A stretch of 64,000 bases of DNA. Source: Anopheles merus (taxonomy: Eukaryota; Arthropoda; Insecta; Diptera; Culicidae). The notes beneath the pieces were generated by a model. It saw nothing but the letters and a program-made list of their open reading frames with translations, had not been told where the DNA came from and searched no databases. A program made the position numbers and the translations under genes. The DNA lies in assembly GCF_017562075.2 (NCBI RefSeq), contig NC_054084.1:5683501-5747500 (forward strand). Direction: 5' to 3'. Shown here one piece after another: positions 20,432 through 31,097 of the stretch (positions are counted from its first letter, which is position 1; each line of letters starts with the position of its first letter).

Positions 20432-22482
20432 ACACAGACACACGCTTTCCTCTATTTATTTTTGTCACTCACTTTTCACCACACTTCTTCGCGTGTACCG
20501 GCACTGCAACTGCAACTGCTGCAGCCTTTGCTGCTGCTGCGGCCGCTGTTTGTGCTGGTCGTGGTGCTACTGCTGCTGCTAATGCTTCTACGGCTGCTGC
20601 GTTGTTTCGCTGGTGCTGGGCAGCTGATAGGCGACGCAAGAAGGTTCGCCGCATTTGGCTGATTGTTGCCGGGCAGAAGAGGAACTGACGGCGACGACCG
20701 GGACGACGATGCCAGCCAGCAGTTCATATTTTCGGGTCCGCTACCCGCTTCCCAACGTAGTTTCGTTCGGTGTGTGTTTGTGTGCGTTTCTGTCTTCGCT
20801 TTCGGAACGCGTTTACATTCCATCCGCCAGCGCCAGTACCATTGCACTCTGCTGGAGACCAGATGGCGCACACACGGTCCGGTGTGTCTCTCCGTTGTCT
20901 TCCGTTTCTTTGCTCCGTTTTTTTTTTTCGCAGCCTTGTGGTTCGCTACAACTAAAAAAAACCACATGCACTCACACACGCACACTCTCACGTTTCGCTG
21001 TTAGATTGAAGAGGGGGAGGAAGAGGGAAGAAAAGAAGATATAATGATGATATGTTGCGGCGCTGTACCGGGCAGTATGGTCAACCAATGATGGTGAGAT
21101 AAAAAGGCGGAACACAACAAACCGCGCGCACGAGGTCACACACAAGTGACACAAACAAAAAACTACGCACGCACACACACACACGCACGCAATAGGAAGA
21201 TTTCCATCAAAAACCGCGTGTGACGGGGGCGCTTCCAAAGCTTCCGTTTTCTGCAAAAAGTAGCCGCTGAAAAGATATTCCCCCACCCCACATCGAGGAA
21301 CGTCAGGTGATGATGATGCACCCGAGAATCAATTAAACAGAACAACAGACGGCCTGCTTTTCGGGGTAATTGGCGCCGAGATACGGCGAACAACCAGTTG
21401 CCATCGAGGATATTTCGTTTTTTTTGCGGCTTTGCCAGAAAGAGACAGAAGATGGATGTAACGCTGCAGGTAGAGAACAACACACCACCACTACTACCAC
21501 CACCACCACCATCATCACCGTGTGTCCTTCCTATTGCGCTCGCGGCACGCGCTGTTCGGACGGAAAGGGAGAGAAGGGAATGAGGGGGGCGCGCGCGCAA
21601 AAAAGGAGCTTGCGGACCCCCTCCTTGGCGAGCGCGTATCTGTCAAGCAGGCCAAGGAAATTCATCATCCGATTGACTCGTCCCCGCTAGTGCCATTGGC
21701 AGGCAGGCAGGCAGCACCACCACCGCGCCACTGCGCACACACACCCGCCCGACCCGAAAACTATATCGCAATCTTCTCGACTCGCGCTCGATACGCTCGT
21801 GTACACTGAAGGTGGTGCTGGCTGCTGCTGCTGGCTGCCTTTTCGCACACGGCCAAGATGCTACATTTCCGTAAATAAGTTCGCGCGACTAATGCAATGT
21901 GAGAATTTTCACCCGTCGATACGACCGACACACACACACACACACACGATCCGAAGAGGGAGGCCATCCGACGAGACACCCCGCGCGCGATATTTGCAAC
22001 AGGATTTTGCGTATGTGTGTGCGCGCTCTCTTGCACGGGACCACCAACTGCAGCAGCGGTGCAGCTAGCAGGCGATTTGGCTTGGCTGTTGCAGTTTGCC
22101 TCCGATATCACACACGCTAGAGCTAGTCCTGTCCGCGCTTGTGGGTCGATTTTCACAGCACGCGTACCGTTTTCCTTGCTCGCGACACTATTGTTTTTCC
22201 TCTTTTCCTGCAAACTAAATCTCGCTCGATCCTGTCCGTGGTTCTTCACGCGCACGATTCATCCGAATCGCTCGACTGACGTACGGGGCGCCCCGTTGAG
22301 CAAGGTGAGGATTTTTGACGTTCGAAAATTGCTGCATTTCGCTCATTTTCTCTAGCAGTCCTTTACTCGCATACAGCGCTCGTTTTGAGGTGAGCTTTTG
22401 TGCCCCCCTTCTCCAGCTTCACTCACAAACACTTCGTCCACCTTTGTTGTGTTGGTGATGGTGGACGAAGACATCATATATC

Positions 22483-22504
22483 GTGTGTGTGTGTGTGTGT
22501 GTGT
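22483..22504. repeat. (GT)n microsatellite
   Basis: Eleven GT dinucleotides. Confidence 0.95.
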
Positions 22505-23050
22505 ATTATCGCTCGATTTGTCGTATCGTCTCTTTCGCGCACATGGAGGCGTGAAAAATGTAAACAACTTGGTGGCTGATGTAAAATGCTGTGCTTTTAA
22601 TGTGCTCAATTTGGTTGATTATTTTGAATGAAAATCAACAGAAAATTGGTACGCTTGTTATTTTATTTACAGCTGAAAGGATTTAAATTACTGTGCAACG
22701 CATAGGATCGCCGTTCAAAGTGCCTGCACGCCTGCAGCTGAGCGAGATGTGATGTAGAAAAACATTTGGTGACAGGTAAGTTTGCAGAAAAATGCATGAT
22801 TTTAAGATTTAGATGTACAAGGCATGCTCACTTTTACCTTGCAGCTTAGCAAAATTAGATGCTGTGTCATAAGTGGGTGAAGTTGCAGTGGGTAATTTGC
22901 AAGAGGCAGGTTAATATTTATATGTGATTTTCTTGTTTGTAAATAACCATTCACCAGTATGGATAGGGGTGGGGCAATTGAAAACAGGACTGCGACACTA
23001 CACAATACCCAAATAACCAAATCGTCCTTAACCCACTGTAAAACCACTTC

Positions 23051-23066
23051 AAACCCACGTGGGTTT
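23051..23066. repeat. 16-bp perfect palindrome with a CACGTG core
   Basis: AAACCCACGTGGGTTT equals its own reverse complement. CACGTG is the canonical E-box. It lies in the TMEM131-UFC1 gap among TTAACCCAC motifs. Confidence 0.9.
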
Positions 23067-24241
23067 GTGGTGGTCGATTCAGTCGTTAACCCACCAAATT
23101 TTAGAACAATCGGAGCTGCCAGTTCCGATCCGATGTATTTATCTTGTCCACCCTTAACCCACCTTTTCCAAAAATGCTTTGAGGAAAAGTTTGGTCAAGG
23201 TTTGGCTTAGGTCAATATGCTGGACAGGATTTTAACTCCTCGGTTGATTAAATTCATTCACTTACATCACTGCACTTCAACTTCAGCAATATTATTAGTC
23301 TATAAACTATGCACTGACCAGCGAAATGGAAGAGTTCATTCGCAAGTAAACAAACACACATATACACATATTACACATGAATGTTTTACAACAAACCAAC
23401 TTAAACACACACGTTTAATTGCTTCCTTTGCACAAATAAATAACATTTTTAACACAGGTGAAACATGTTGAGCAAATAAATTGCCCGTGCATAAAAATCT
23501 GACTTCAACAAAATTGAAGTGGTGGCTGCTTCTGTGGCCGTGTGGCTTAACCCACCAAACTGATAGTTTTTTAGCTTTGTTTGATGGAACTGGATTTTTA
23601 GTACAAGAAATTGGTGGCGTTTTCGGTATCTTGGTTATATGGGTAATGCACGCATGCGCCCACGTCCTCATGCGCCGATATACAGATCAACGACAAAGCA
23701 GCTAAGCTACAGATCACGGAAGATGCAATAGCGAAAAATGTATGAGCAAGTGCGACGGCGGAGCGCAGCTGCTAATGTGACACACACACATGAAATGTAG
23801 GGCCCCGTGAGGTCGATGAGGGGGGGGGGGGAGTTGGTGGAGTGTATTTATTTTATGGCCATTTAATTTTGCCCACCAACACAAACCCATACCAGCGCGA
23901 GCTTTTTAGCAGCCATCTTCAACCCTCAAAAACCCTCACAACGAATTACAAAAAGGCTCGCCAGCGAAGGAAAATCGCACCGATTTGGAGCGTTTGTGAG
24001 CTCACGAATTTTTGCTCTGCGGGCTTCGGTGGGCCTTGAAAGGGGAGCGTTTGTTCGAGGCGTTCCGATGACAGCGGCACACTGAAGTGCTGTTTCAACA
24101 CGCTTCAAAGAGAACGGCAATGGAAGTGTAATCGGTGCTGCAGCTCCATCACTCCTCCACTGACAGGTCTGTGTTTATTTACTCTCGCTACGTGAATTGC
24201 AACGCTTCTACCACGAAATAGAATAATATCCTGAATAAAAG

Positions 24242-24500
24242 TGGTAAGTGTTGCTTTTTTGCGTTGAATTATTTGTTTTACAGCATAGAAGTGCAATTCC
24301 GATAAGGTTGTTAAGCCTCGTGTGCCTTTGTGCGTGCTCCTTCGTTTGTGTGTGCGTCACGTCGGGCTGACACGTCGTACGAAACTGTCGCTGGTGGTGA
24401 AAACAACATTCACTTTCATCGTTCCATATTGTGTGTGATAATTTATCCACTTTGTAAGAAAAGTCTGTGAAAATCGTTTGTTCTTTTGTTCTGCACCAAA
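24242..24500 (+). other. Putative 5' UTR intron of UFC1
   Basis: A GTAAGTG donor starts at 24242 after an unremarkable AT-rich leader. A pyrimidine-rich tract ending in AAAG at 24500 lies eight bases before the UFC1 ATG. This would make a small intron in the leader. The acceptor is only fair, so an unspliced leader is possible. Confidence 0.45.
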
Positions 24501-24507
24501 GGTTACC

Positions 24508-24630
24508 ATGGTTGATGACGGCACACGAAAAGCGCTCAGTGGCATTCCGCTGCTGAAGACGAAGGCGGGCCCAAGAGACAAGGAGCTTTGGGTGCAACGA
24601 TTGAAGGAGGAATATCAGGCGCTTATTAAG
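24508..24630 (+). CDS. UFC1: UFC1 exon 1
   Basis: Residues 1-41, from MVDDGTRKALSGIPLLKTKA to QALIK: the N-terminal extension and first helix characteristic of UFC1, with the KTKAGPRD segment. Donor GTGAGT at 24631. Confidence 0.97.
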
Positions 24631-24698
24631 GTGAGTAATTGAATTACTCGGTCGCTCAACAAGCTCACTAAACTGTCTATTTAATGCTTTACTTTTAG

Positions 24699-24830
24699 TA
24701 TGTACAAAACAACAAAGCATCCGACATGGACTGGTTCCGGTTAGAGTCAAACAAGGAGGGCACGAAATGGTTCGGCAAGTGCTGGTACATGCACAATCTG
24801 CACAAGTACGAGTTCGACGTAGAGTTTGAT
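24699..24830 (+). CDS. UFC1: UFC1 exon 2
   Basis: Residues 42-85, including DMDWFRLESNKEGTKWFGKC and the YEFDVEFD strand of the E2-like fold. Acceptor TTTTAG ends at 24698; donor GTATGT at 24831. Confidence 0.97.
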
Positions 24831-24903
24831 GTATGTAGTAGCAGCGTATAGTGGAGTCGTAGAAAAGACCCCATTGACTATTTTCATCTCCACTTGCTTG
24901 CAG

Positions 24904-25071
24904 ATCCCAATTACGTATCCAACAACCTCGCCCGAAATTGCACTGCCCGAGCTGGACGGCAAGACGGCCAAAATGTACCGTGGAGGCAAAATCTGTCTTA
25001 CCGATCACTTCAAACCACTGTGGGCAAGGAATGTGCCCAAGTTCGGTATTGCACACGCGATGGCATTGGGG
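24904..25071 (+). CDS. UFC1: UFC1 exon 3, with catalytic Cys116
   Basis: Residues 86-141. Contains IPITYPTTSPEIALPELDGK, then TAKMYRGGKICLTDHF with the UFM1-accepting Cys116, then the helix WARNVPKFGIAHAMALG. Acceptor TTGCAG ends at 24903; donor GTGAGT at 25072. Confidence 0.97.
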
Positions 25072-25136
25072 GTGAGTCTCAAAAGCCAGCTTCCTTCCAA
25101 AAGCAAAAGATCTTAAACACGTGTTCCCTCTTTCAG

Positions 25137-25217
25137 TTGGCACCTTGGCTAGCAGTGGAGGTTCCCGATCTAATAGAGAAAGGTGTCATATCGTACCAGG
25201 AAAAGGGATCATCATAG
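25137..25217 (+). CDS. UFC1: UFC1 exon 4
   Basis: Residues 142-167: LAPWLAVEVPDLIEKGVISY and a short polar tail, then TAG. Acceptor TTTCAG ends at 25136. Confidence 0.97.
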   Translation: MAPWLAVEVPDLIEKGVISYQEKGSS

Positions 25218-27996
25218 GAAAGGCAGCTTCAATCCCCGTTTTAATCCACGTTCCACTGCTACCGGGAAAAGCCTAACGATTGTGAATTATTGCTTTTTTT
25301 ATTTACACTTTTATCGTTATTTTCTTGTTTGTTTTGAAAGCTTGCAAAAGAAAGCGTATACGGATTCGCTTATATTTACTCTACTGTCCATACAGCAGAC
25401 ATTAAACGTATAAAAAAGAAAGGAGTCGACCACGGGAGTTCTTTTTTTTATCTTGATACATATTTAAATATTGTTCAGTGTTTTATTTTCCGCACTATGC
25501 ACGTGTTCTCCACGTGGTTTCTTTAGCTTGATCGGTGTAGAATTTATTAATCGATTACAGTAGTATAATTAATTAATCCACTACTTGATAGTTACTTTCT
25601 GTCTTCCTTCTAATGCACTGTTTTCTGTACAACTTTTTGCCTAGCATCGATCCTAGCAGTATCTTCCCTCCTCGCGAGCATAACCACAGCTATTATCACC
25701 TTACTAACTCGTCCCGTTCCTCACACACACACAAACAGATTAACATCAATTTTGATAATACTTCTCATCCCTCTTCTCCTGATGATCTGACCGTACTGAG
25801 TATATTTGCAGGAATTTTCCTAACCTCTTCGCGCGCGTGTACATATTTCGTGTTTGTTGGTAAAACTGGAGATGCATGAATATAATTATGCAGTTTCTGT
25901 AATTTCCTTCTATCAACTGGTTATGGAAGATTTGCTCAACATTTGGGTGTTACGTTCTACTGACAGCCTTTTTCTAAGAAGTTGTTGTAATAATGTCCCG
26001 GAGTTTTTTTTTTAATCTAACATTCCATCAGCATACCGATAAAATGGTACCGCAGACAGATGATGACTGGCTAAAAGAGGTTATATGTAGTAGTAGTAAG
26101 TGCGCTGATTAAGTTAAATATTTTTTTTTTTGCTTTGTTAATTTATCATCTACCGCACGGGGAAGTGTACTAGTCGCCACAGAAAACATGCCAAACACGT
26201 GGTGCGATATCATCATCAACAGCTAAAAACATCAACATTTGTCTCTTGGCTATAAGATTATGTGTTCTTCTTTTTTCGATCGTACGTGGTACATTTAAAA
26301 CGGGATAAGCAAACGTAGCCACAATTTTCCACTCTGCTACTCTGTCCCTTTACTTCTCGCCTTGATAGGTTGTCTCGCAACGAACAGTTTCTTTCTTGCT
26401 GTGCATGGTGCGAAGGAAAGAGAACCACCACCACGTTCACGTTCAAGCTTTCTTTGTTAAACCTGATGTATAGTTCTGCCACTTCCGCTTTTTTTTTGTT
26501 GTCTATAACAGTCCGCCCATGTATATTATGCAATTTCCACGAAAAAAAAGAAATAGTGGTTAGTTTTGCAACTAGTTGTCCTGTAGCAGTTAGTTATATG
26601 TTGTTGCCTTTTTTTCTCAAACGCTAATTTTCAAATTATGTTATACGAGTCAAATATTTGTTGTAGCTACATTCTGCGATATTGATTAATTTACACTTTT
26701 ATGAGTGGTTCCATAACGTATTCAACTATTGCAAATGTCCTCTTTGAAATTGCCCTAATTATGTTATCTTTTTCTCCTCAACATTGTGCACAAATTAGAA
26801 CGATTTGCCTTTGCTATAGCGTGTTTTCTTTTATGCAGAATGAAGAAAAGGATTTTTTTTTTGCTGTTTATTATTTCAACATATTACATACACTTACGGA
26901 ATAGATTGTTCATGGGCACATGCTGCGACATGCTTCGGGTGCATGTCTCTGCGCGCGCGTGTGTGTGTGTGTGTGTGCAGCTGCAGTGATGCAGGGTAAC
27001 AAAAAGCTTAAACATTTCGATCGAGGTGGATCAACCTTTGCTCGTTAGAATCTACATGCTCGTAACATTGGTGGGTGGGCAAAGGGGGTTCGATATTTTA
27101 ATGCAAATTGGATTCTCTCAGCTCGCCAAGGGTGACCGTGCGAAGGCTAAACACAGGGCAACGTGTAACGCAAAGCTTTAGTATACCTGAAATGTACATA
27201 TTTTACAACACATAAAACAATCCTTCAGGCGTTAATGTTTAGCTGCAGGAAAACCCCGAATCCGGATAAAAAGTGCTTTGATCGAAGCGAGCACGACCAA
27301 GGCTATAACCACGTACGTGTGTGTGTGTGCGTAGCCTTTCACTAATAAAAAAAAACATCAAAAAAGGGACTGGCGAACTGAACATACTTGTGATCCTTCC
27401 TTCCATTCCTTCGAAGCCACATCACTTACAACCGTTTTTGTTTGCTTGTTGTTTTCATTTGTGCCGCTGCGCGCGTTGCTGTGTGGCTACATTTCCTTTC
27501 CGTGTCTAAAACTCTTTTTTCCCAAATAAAACAACGATCCTTTTTCTCTCTCCTGGGGCCAACCAACCAAGAAAAAAAAAGTATTACAATAATCACAATG
27601 CCATGGAGGTATTCGCTAGCAAAGCCAGTCTTACGCTTACTCGGTCTCGAATCGGTTCGGCAACCGTGTGTCAGCACCACACTCCCACCCCCCTCGGCGA
27701 CCGTCTTCTTCTTCCTCTTCTTCTTTCTACAAATTATTCGCAACGGCAAACCCGGGCAGGCGGGCCAGATTGTAGGAGGATTTGAATAATAAATAAGTAT
27801 AATAAATACAACGTCATTTAACGGCGAATGCTGCTCCGGGGCGCTGTTGTGTAGATGTGTGTGTGTGCGTGGAGATTTTGGGGTAACAAAGCTGTCCGGC
27901 CTCCCTTAAATAAGCGGCCACACCAGCCCAGACACTGTACTCCTCTCCACTGTGCGCTTGCTTTCGGCCACCCGCCCCCCGGGGCAACGGCACCGC
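25218..27996. other. Convergent 3' UTR region of UFC1 and Spire
   Basis: AT-rich; no coding exon supported. UFC1 probably ends near the ATTAAA at 25401-25406. For Spire (minus strand) candidate signals are ATTAAA at 27097-27102 and AATAAA at 26867-26872 or 25482-25487, so its 3' UTR is at least about 0.9 kb. A (GC)n/(TG)n run lies at 26951-26977. Confidence 0.6.
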
Positions 27997-28216
27997 TTAC
28001 TTGTACACCGGCGAGATATCGAGCGTCAGATGGCGCAGCACCTGGTTCCGGGCCGTCGTACGCGTTTGCCGCGAGGATCGGATGATTTCCAGCACCAGGC
28101 TGCGACAGTCATTGCACACCGCCATCAGCTCACCGGTAAGCCGTTCCTTCTGCGGGTCAAGCCCACCACCGCCCGGTCCGGATGCGGTAAGCGTGAATGC
28201 TTTCGCGAAGCGATTC
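27997..28216 (-). CDS. spir: Spire last coding exon: final Cys pair and C-terminus
   Basis: It encodes NRFAKAFTL, a Gly-rich link, then ELMAVCNDCRSLVLEIIRSS and the end LTLDISPVYK, then TAA. The CNDC pair matches the CVDC pair of vertebrate Spire, which supplies the last zinc ligands of the modified FYVE finger. Acceptor CTTGTAG ends at 28217. The stop overlaps a possible donor (AAGTAAGC), but the ending looks like the family C-terminus, so I take the stop as real. Confidence 0.92.
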
Positions 28217-28281
28217 CTACAAGAAAACAAACCGATTTTTAATATAATTTCTCTTGCAAAAGGGAGGACATTTCCGCTTAC

Positions 28282-28580
28282 TTTCTGTCCAGCGTGCTAC
28301 AGTTCGAGTGGGGCCGGGCCGGGCTCTGCGGCGGCAGACTGTTCGGGCCCTCCATGCTGCGGGACATGAGCGAACACTTCTGGGCCGCGGCCGAAGCGGC
28401 GATGACGCTCGCGGGCACGGTGACGTCTTTGGCGCAGTGGTTTGACGCCCCACCGGAGGACACGTGATGCGACAGGGAGAGGGAAAGCGTCTCGGTGCCG
28501 TGCAGGCTGGTGCCGGGTGTGCTCGAGGCAGAGCGCTGATTCTTTGGTGACGATGGAGCACTACCGACCGTGTTGCGAGT
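28282..28580 (-). CDS. spir: Spire exon: Ser-rich linker after the FYVE core
   Basis: Ninety-nine codons plus two bases, from TRNTVGSAPSSPKNQRS to NCSTLDR. It is a disordered Ser/Thr/Pro/Ala-rich linker between the third and fourth Cys pairs. Acceptor TTTCAG ends at 28581; donor GTAAGC at 28281. Confidence 0.85.
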
Positions 28581-28666
28581 CTGAAAGAATGGCCGAGAGA
28601 GAGAGAGCGGGAGAGAGATACGTTAGAGCGCGTTGCTGTACGGTTGGACGCGCCAAGGATCCTTAC

Positions 28667-28867
28667 CTTTCGGTCTAACTCAGGTCGTAACAGTCGCTCC
28701 ATCAGGGATCGGGGGAAGGATTCGTCCACCATGCTGGTCGGGCCCGAGCCGGTACCGTGCGCGTGATGGCTCGGCGACGGCGTGTTGGAGGTGCACGGGC
28801 TGTTCATGAGCGAAGGCGACAGCAGCACCACGGGAACATTGCGGAAATGTTCGGTTGGTATTCGCAT
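28667..28867 (-). CDS. spir: Spire exon: MRIPTEHFRNVPV segment
   Basis: 67 codons, phase 0 at both ends, starting MRIPTEHFRNVPVVLLSPS. This directly follows the CNKC pair as KKMRLP does in vertebrate Spire. A His/Ser/Pro-rich part and FPRSLMERLLRPELDRK follow. The initial ATG is internal and not a start. Donor GTAAGG at 28666. Confidence 0.92.
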
Positions 28868-28930
28868 CTAAAGAAGGAAGCACGTTGCATTTAAGACGCT
28901 CCAAAGAAAAGGGTGCAAAAGGCTACCTAC

Positions 28931-29547
28931 CTTCGTGTTGCATTTGTTGCAGACCGTCCGCTGGCAGAGCTTGCACAGGATGCCGCGCGCAAACAGCGTG
29001 AACCGGGTGCGCAGGCACAGGAAGCACACCTTCCGCTTCTCCACGTCCTCCTTGATGTGCACGTCCACCGGCAGCCCCTCGAGCTCGGCCTTCGTCATGA
29101 CCGAGCGGATATGTACGATTTCCTCCAGCGTCAGCGACAGCCGATCGTTCAGATTGAACGCGTCCTTCCACTGGTGCTCGTCGAGCGAGTTCTTGGTCCA
29201 CGTGTCCAGCGACGACAGATTGCTGCCGCCGACGTACTCGATCGTGCTGCTGCTGGTGCCGTTCTGGCCGGCGGCCGGCGCAGCGCTACCGATCGGAGCC
29301 GGCCGCGCCCCGTTCACCACGTGTGGCATCACCATGGCGGAGGGTTTCTCCTTCACGGGCACACCGTTGGCCGTCGGTTGCGTGTCCGGTTTGGCCGCGT
29401 CGCGATCGGATTGGCGCGAGGCGGGCCGCGACGGCGGCACCGAGTGGCTTGCCAGCGGGTCGAGCTTGTAGTTCTGATTGCAGCCGATGATGGTGTGCCG
29501 GCGCATCGATGCTCGTCGCGATTCGCACTGCGTTGCAAGGTCGTAGG
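28931..29547 (-). CDS. spir: Spire exon: Spir-box and first Cys pairs of the modified FYVE finger
   Basis: It begins YDLATQCESRRASMRRHTII, continues through a Ser/Pro/Ala-rich linker, then reaches the Spir-box SLTLEEIVHIRSVMTKAELE. The zinc finger follows with pairs CFLC, CKLC and CNKC and the inserted hydrophobic turn FTLFARGIL, which corresponds to the membrane-inserting loop. Similarity to animal Spire is plain over the last 70 residues. Acceptor CTTGCAG ends at 29548 (tract with ten C); donor GTAGGT at 28930. Confidence 0.94.
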
Positions 29548-30471
29548 CTGCAAGAAAGGGGGGGGGGATATTGAATGATTGGAAAGAGAGAAAAATGAGA
29601 ACGAGATTAGTATTTAATGAAAAAGAAAATGGAAACTGTGCTACCAAAAAGCACGAAAACGAAGGTGCATATTTCATAAACATTGGAGAATAAATATAAA
29701 TAAATTGCTTGTCAACAGTGCTAACAAGAAAACAACTACACTACAGCAAGCAAACAACACAAAAGCGGATGAAAAATGGATTAAAAAACGTTTCAAAAAG
29801 TAGAAAATACTTAATACCTGCAGCAAGTGTTATATGAATTAGAAAAAAACAACTCAACTCTTCAGCTTTTCATGATGAAAAATGAACCAAATGACAAACA
29901 AAGGCACCGCTTCACTGTAACACAATCTTTATGATGAGCTAACGGCAAATAGAAAACTCGAAACGAAACCCGTTCGTTGAACACTCAATTTCAAACCAGT
30001 GCAATGCAGTCCAACAATACGTGACATTTTCGCTATTCAGCGACCGGCTTCCCCTCTTGGTCGCTAAATGAGCTAATCAAAGTGATGCTAAACCGAGCTT
30101 TCTACGTGAAACACACAAGTGTGTAAAAGGGGGACGACAAAGCAAAAACGCTATTTCAAGATGTTGGAGCTTCGTCCAATGCTGTTCGTGACGAAACTGA
30201 GAAACACAACTCAAATGGTGCTGATTTGGACGGACTGGTGCAGAGGAAACAATCACAAATAGAAAACAAACAACGATGCTCTTGAGTTTGCTGACTAGAC
30301 TGATCGTGATGATCATGCAGTTGGAGAACAGAATGAGATGAACTTATTGGGACTATAGAATGAATTTAAAACACAGCATAGTAAAACAACAAATTACACC
30401 AAAAAGCTCAAAAACACACACACACACACACACACAGACAACAGCACACGGTGATGAGGGTTAATATTTAC
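29548..30471 (-). other. Spire intron between the 54-nt exon and the Spir-box exon
   Basis: 924 bp, AT-rich. A plus-strand G10 run at 29558-29567 is the C-tract of the acceptor. An (AC)n run lies at 30415-30436. No exon seen. Confidence 0.75.
30415..30436. repeat. (AC)n microsatellite
   Basis: Uninterrupted AC dinucleotides, about 36 bp downstream (minus strand) of a Spire donor. Confidence 0.95.
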
Positions 30472-30525
30472 TTTCGAGAGCCTTATCACAGAACCGATGG
30501 TACTCGTCGTGGGTGATGATGTTCT
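30472..30525 (-). CDS. spir: Spire 54-nt exon
   Basis: Reads NIITHDEYHRFCDKALE and keeps the phase-1 frame on both sides. Joined to the next exon it gives FCDKALETYDLATQCES, a smooth continuation. The acceptor is GACAG at 30526-30530; there is no other AG for over 100 bases upstream. Donor GTAAAT at 30471. As its length is a multiple of 3 it could be skipped without shifting frame. Confidence 0.82.
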
Positions 30526-30829
30526 CTGTCGTATTGCCCCAGATGGAGGAGGCATCGAATATCCGATGGTTTTTTTGTTTGGGATGACGGAAGGAGTATT
30601 AGTAGCGGAAGGTGGTAGAAAAAGGTGGAAGAAAGATGATTATTATTAGATGGATGGGAATGCGCTGCTAGACATTTAGTAGTCAACGAGGACAACGTTT
30701 ACTATCCCAACAACACGACCCGACAGTGTGGGACAGTGTGAGAGCGCGTGTTAGTAACTGTGGGCGAGGACACGGCCGAACCGCCAAGAAGCGGGCGCGC
30801 CTTTCCCAAATCTTCATTCTTTCACTCAC
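30526..30829 (-). other. Short Spire intron (304 bp)
   Basis: Minus strand: donor GTGAGTG at 30829, a TACTAATAC branch-point-like sequence near 30600, then an AG-free stretch to the acceptor GACAG. Confidence 0.7.
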
Positions 30830-31097
30830 TTGTCCGTCGCAGCACGGTGTTGATGTTGTTCTGATTGTTCTCGTTGTTGACGATCATCAGCCGGTTTGTA
30901 CTGTGGTTGCTGTCGTTGGTGTGGCCGCTACCACCGCCACCGCCAGCGTCTGTGCTGCTGCGCTTGCCTCCAACGCTGCCACCGTACAGTATCCGGTGAC
31001 TGCCACCGTTCTGCTGCTGGCTCCGGGGCCCCCCACTGGTAGCGCTCGGGCCCGAATCTGCGCCATCGTTCGCTGTCTCATCAATGAAGTCATCATC
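30830..31097 (-). CDS. spir: Spire exon: acidic, Asn/Gly-rich linker
   Basis: 89 codons plus one base, starting DDDFIDETANDGADSG and ending NNENNQNNINTVLRRT. It is a disordered linker with an acidic start, at the place where vertebrate Spire has an acidic SESEEE stretch. Acceptor TTTTAG ends at 31098; donor GTGAGTG at 30829. The frame is fixed by both neighbours. Confidence 0.8.

Larger units (their letters stand above)
19891..24241. other. Gene-free stretch between TMEM131 and UFC1
   Basis: The left third (to about 22600) is repeat-rich (CA, CT, CTG and GT runs, CpG-containing) and should include the TMEM131 5' UTR and promoter; no TATA box stands out. 22600-23800 is AT-rich and holds four TTAACCCAC motifs and a 16-bp palindrome. 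23950-24241 should be the UFC1 promoter and 5' UTR. Short open frames are present on both strands, but none has recognisable content. Confidence 0.6.
24508..25217 (+). other. UFC1: UFC1 gene, complete coding span (four exons)
   Basis: Ubiquitin-fold-modifier-conjugating enzyme 1, the E2 of the UFM1 pathway. It accepts UFM1 from UBA5 on its catalytic cysteine and hands it on through UFL1, mainly at the ER and on ribosomes. Four exons (24508-24630, 24699-24830, 24904-25071, 25137-25217), all joined in phase 0, give 167 residues, the same length as the human enzyme. The catalytic Cys falls exactly at residue 116 in GGKICLTDHF. The start has a good context (ACCATGG). An ATTAAA at 25401-25406 is a likely polyadenylation signal. 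The gene converges on Spire. Confidence 0.97.
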
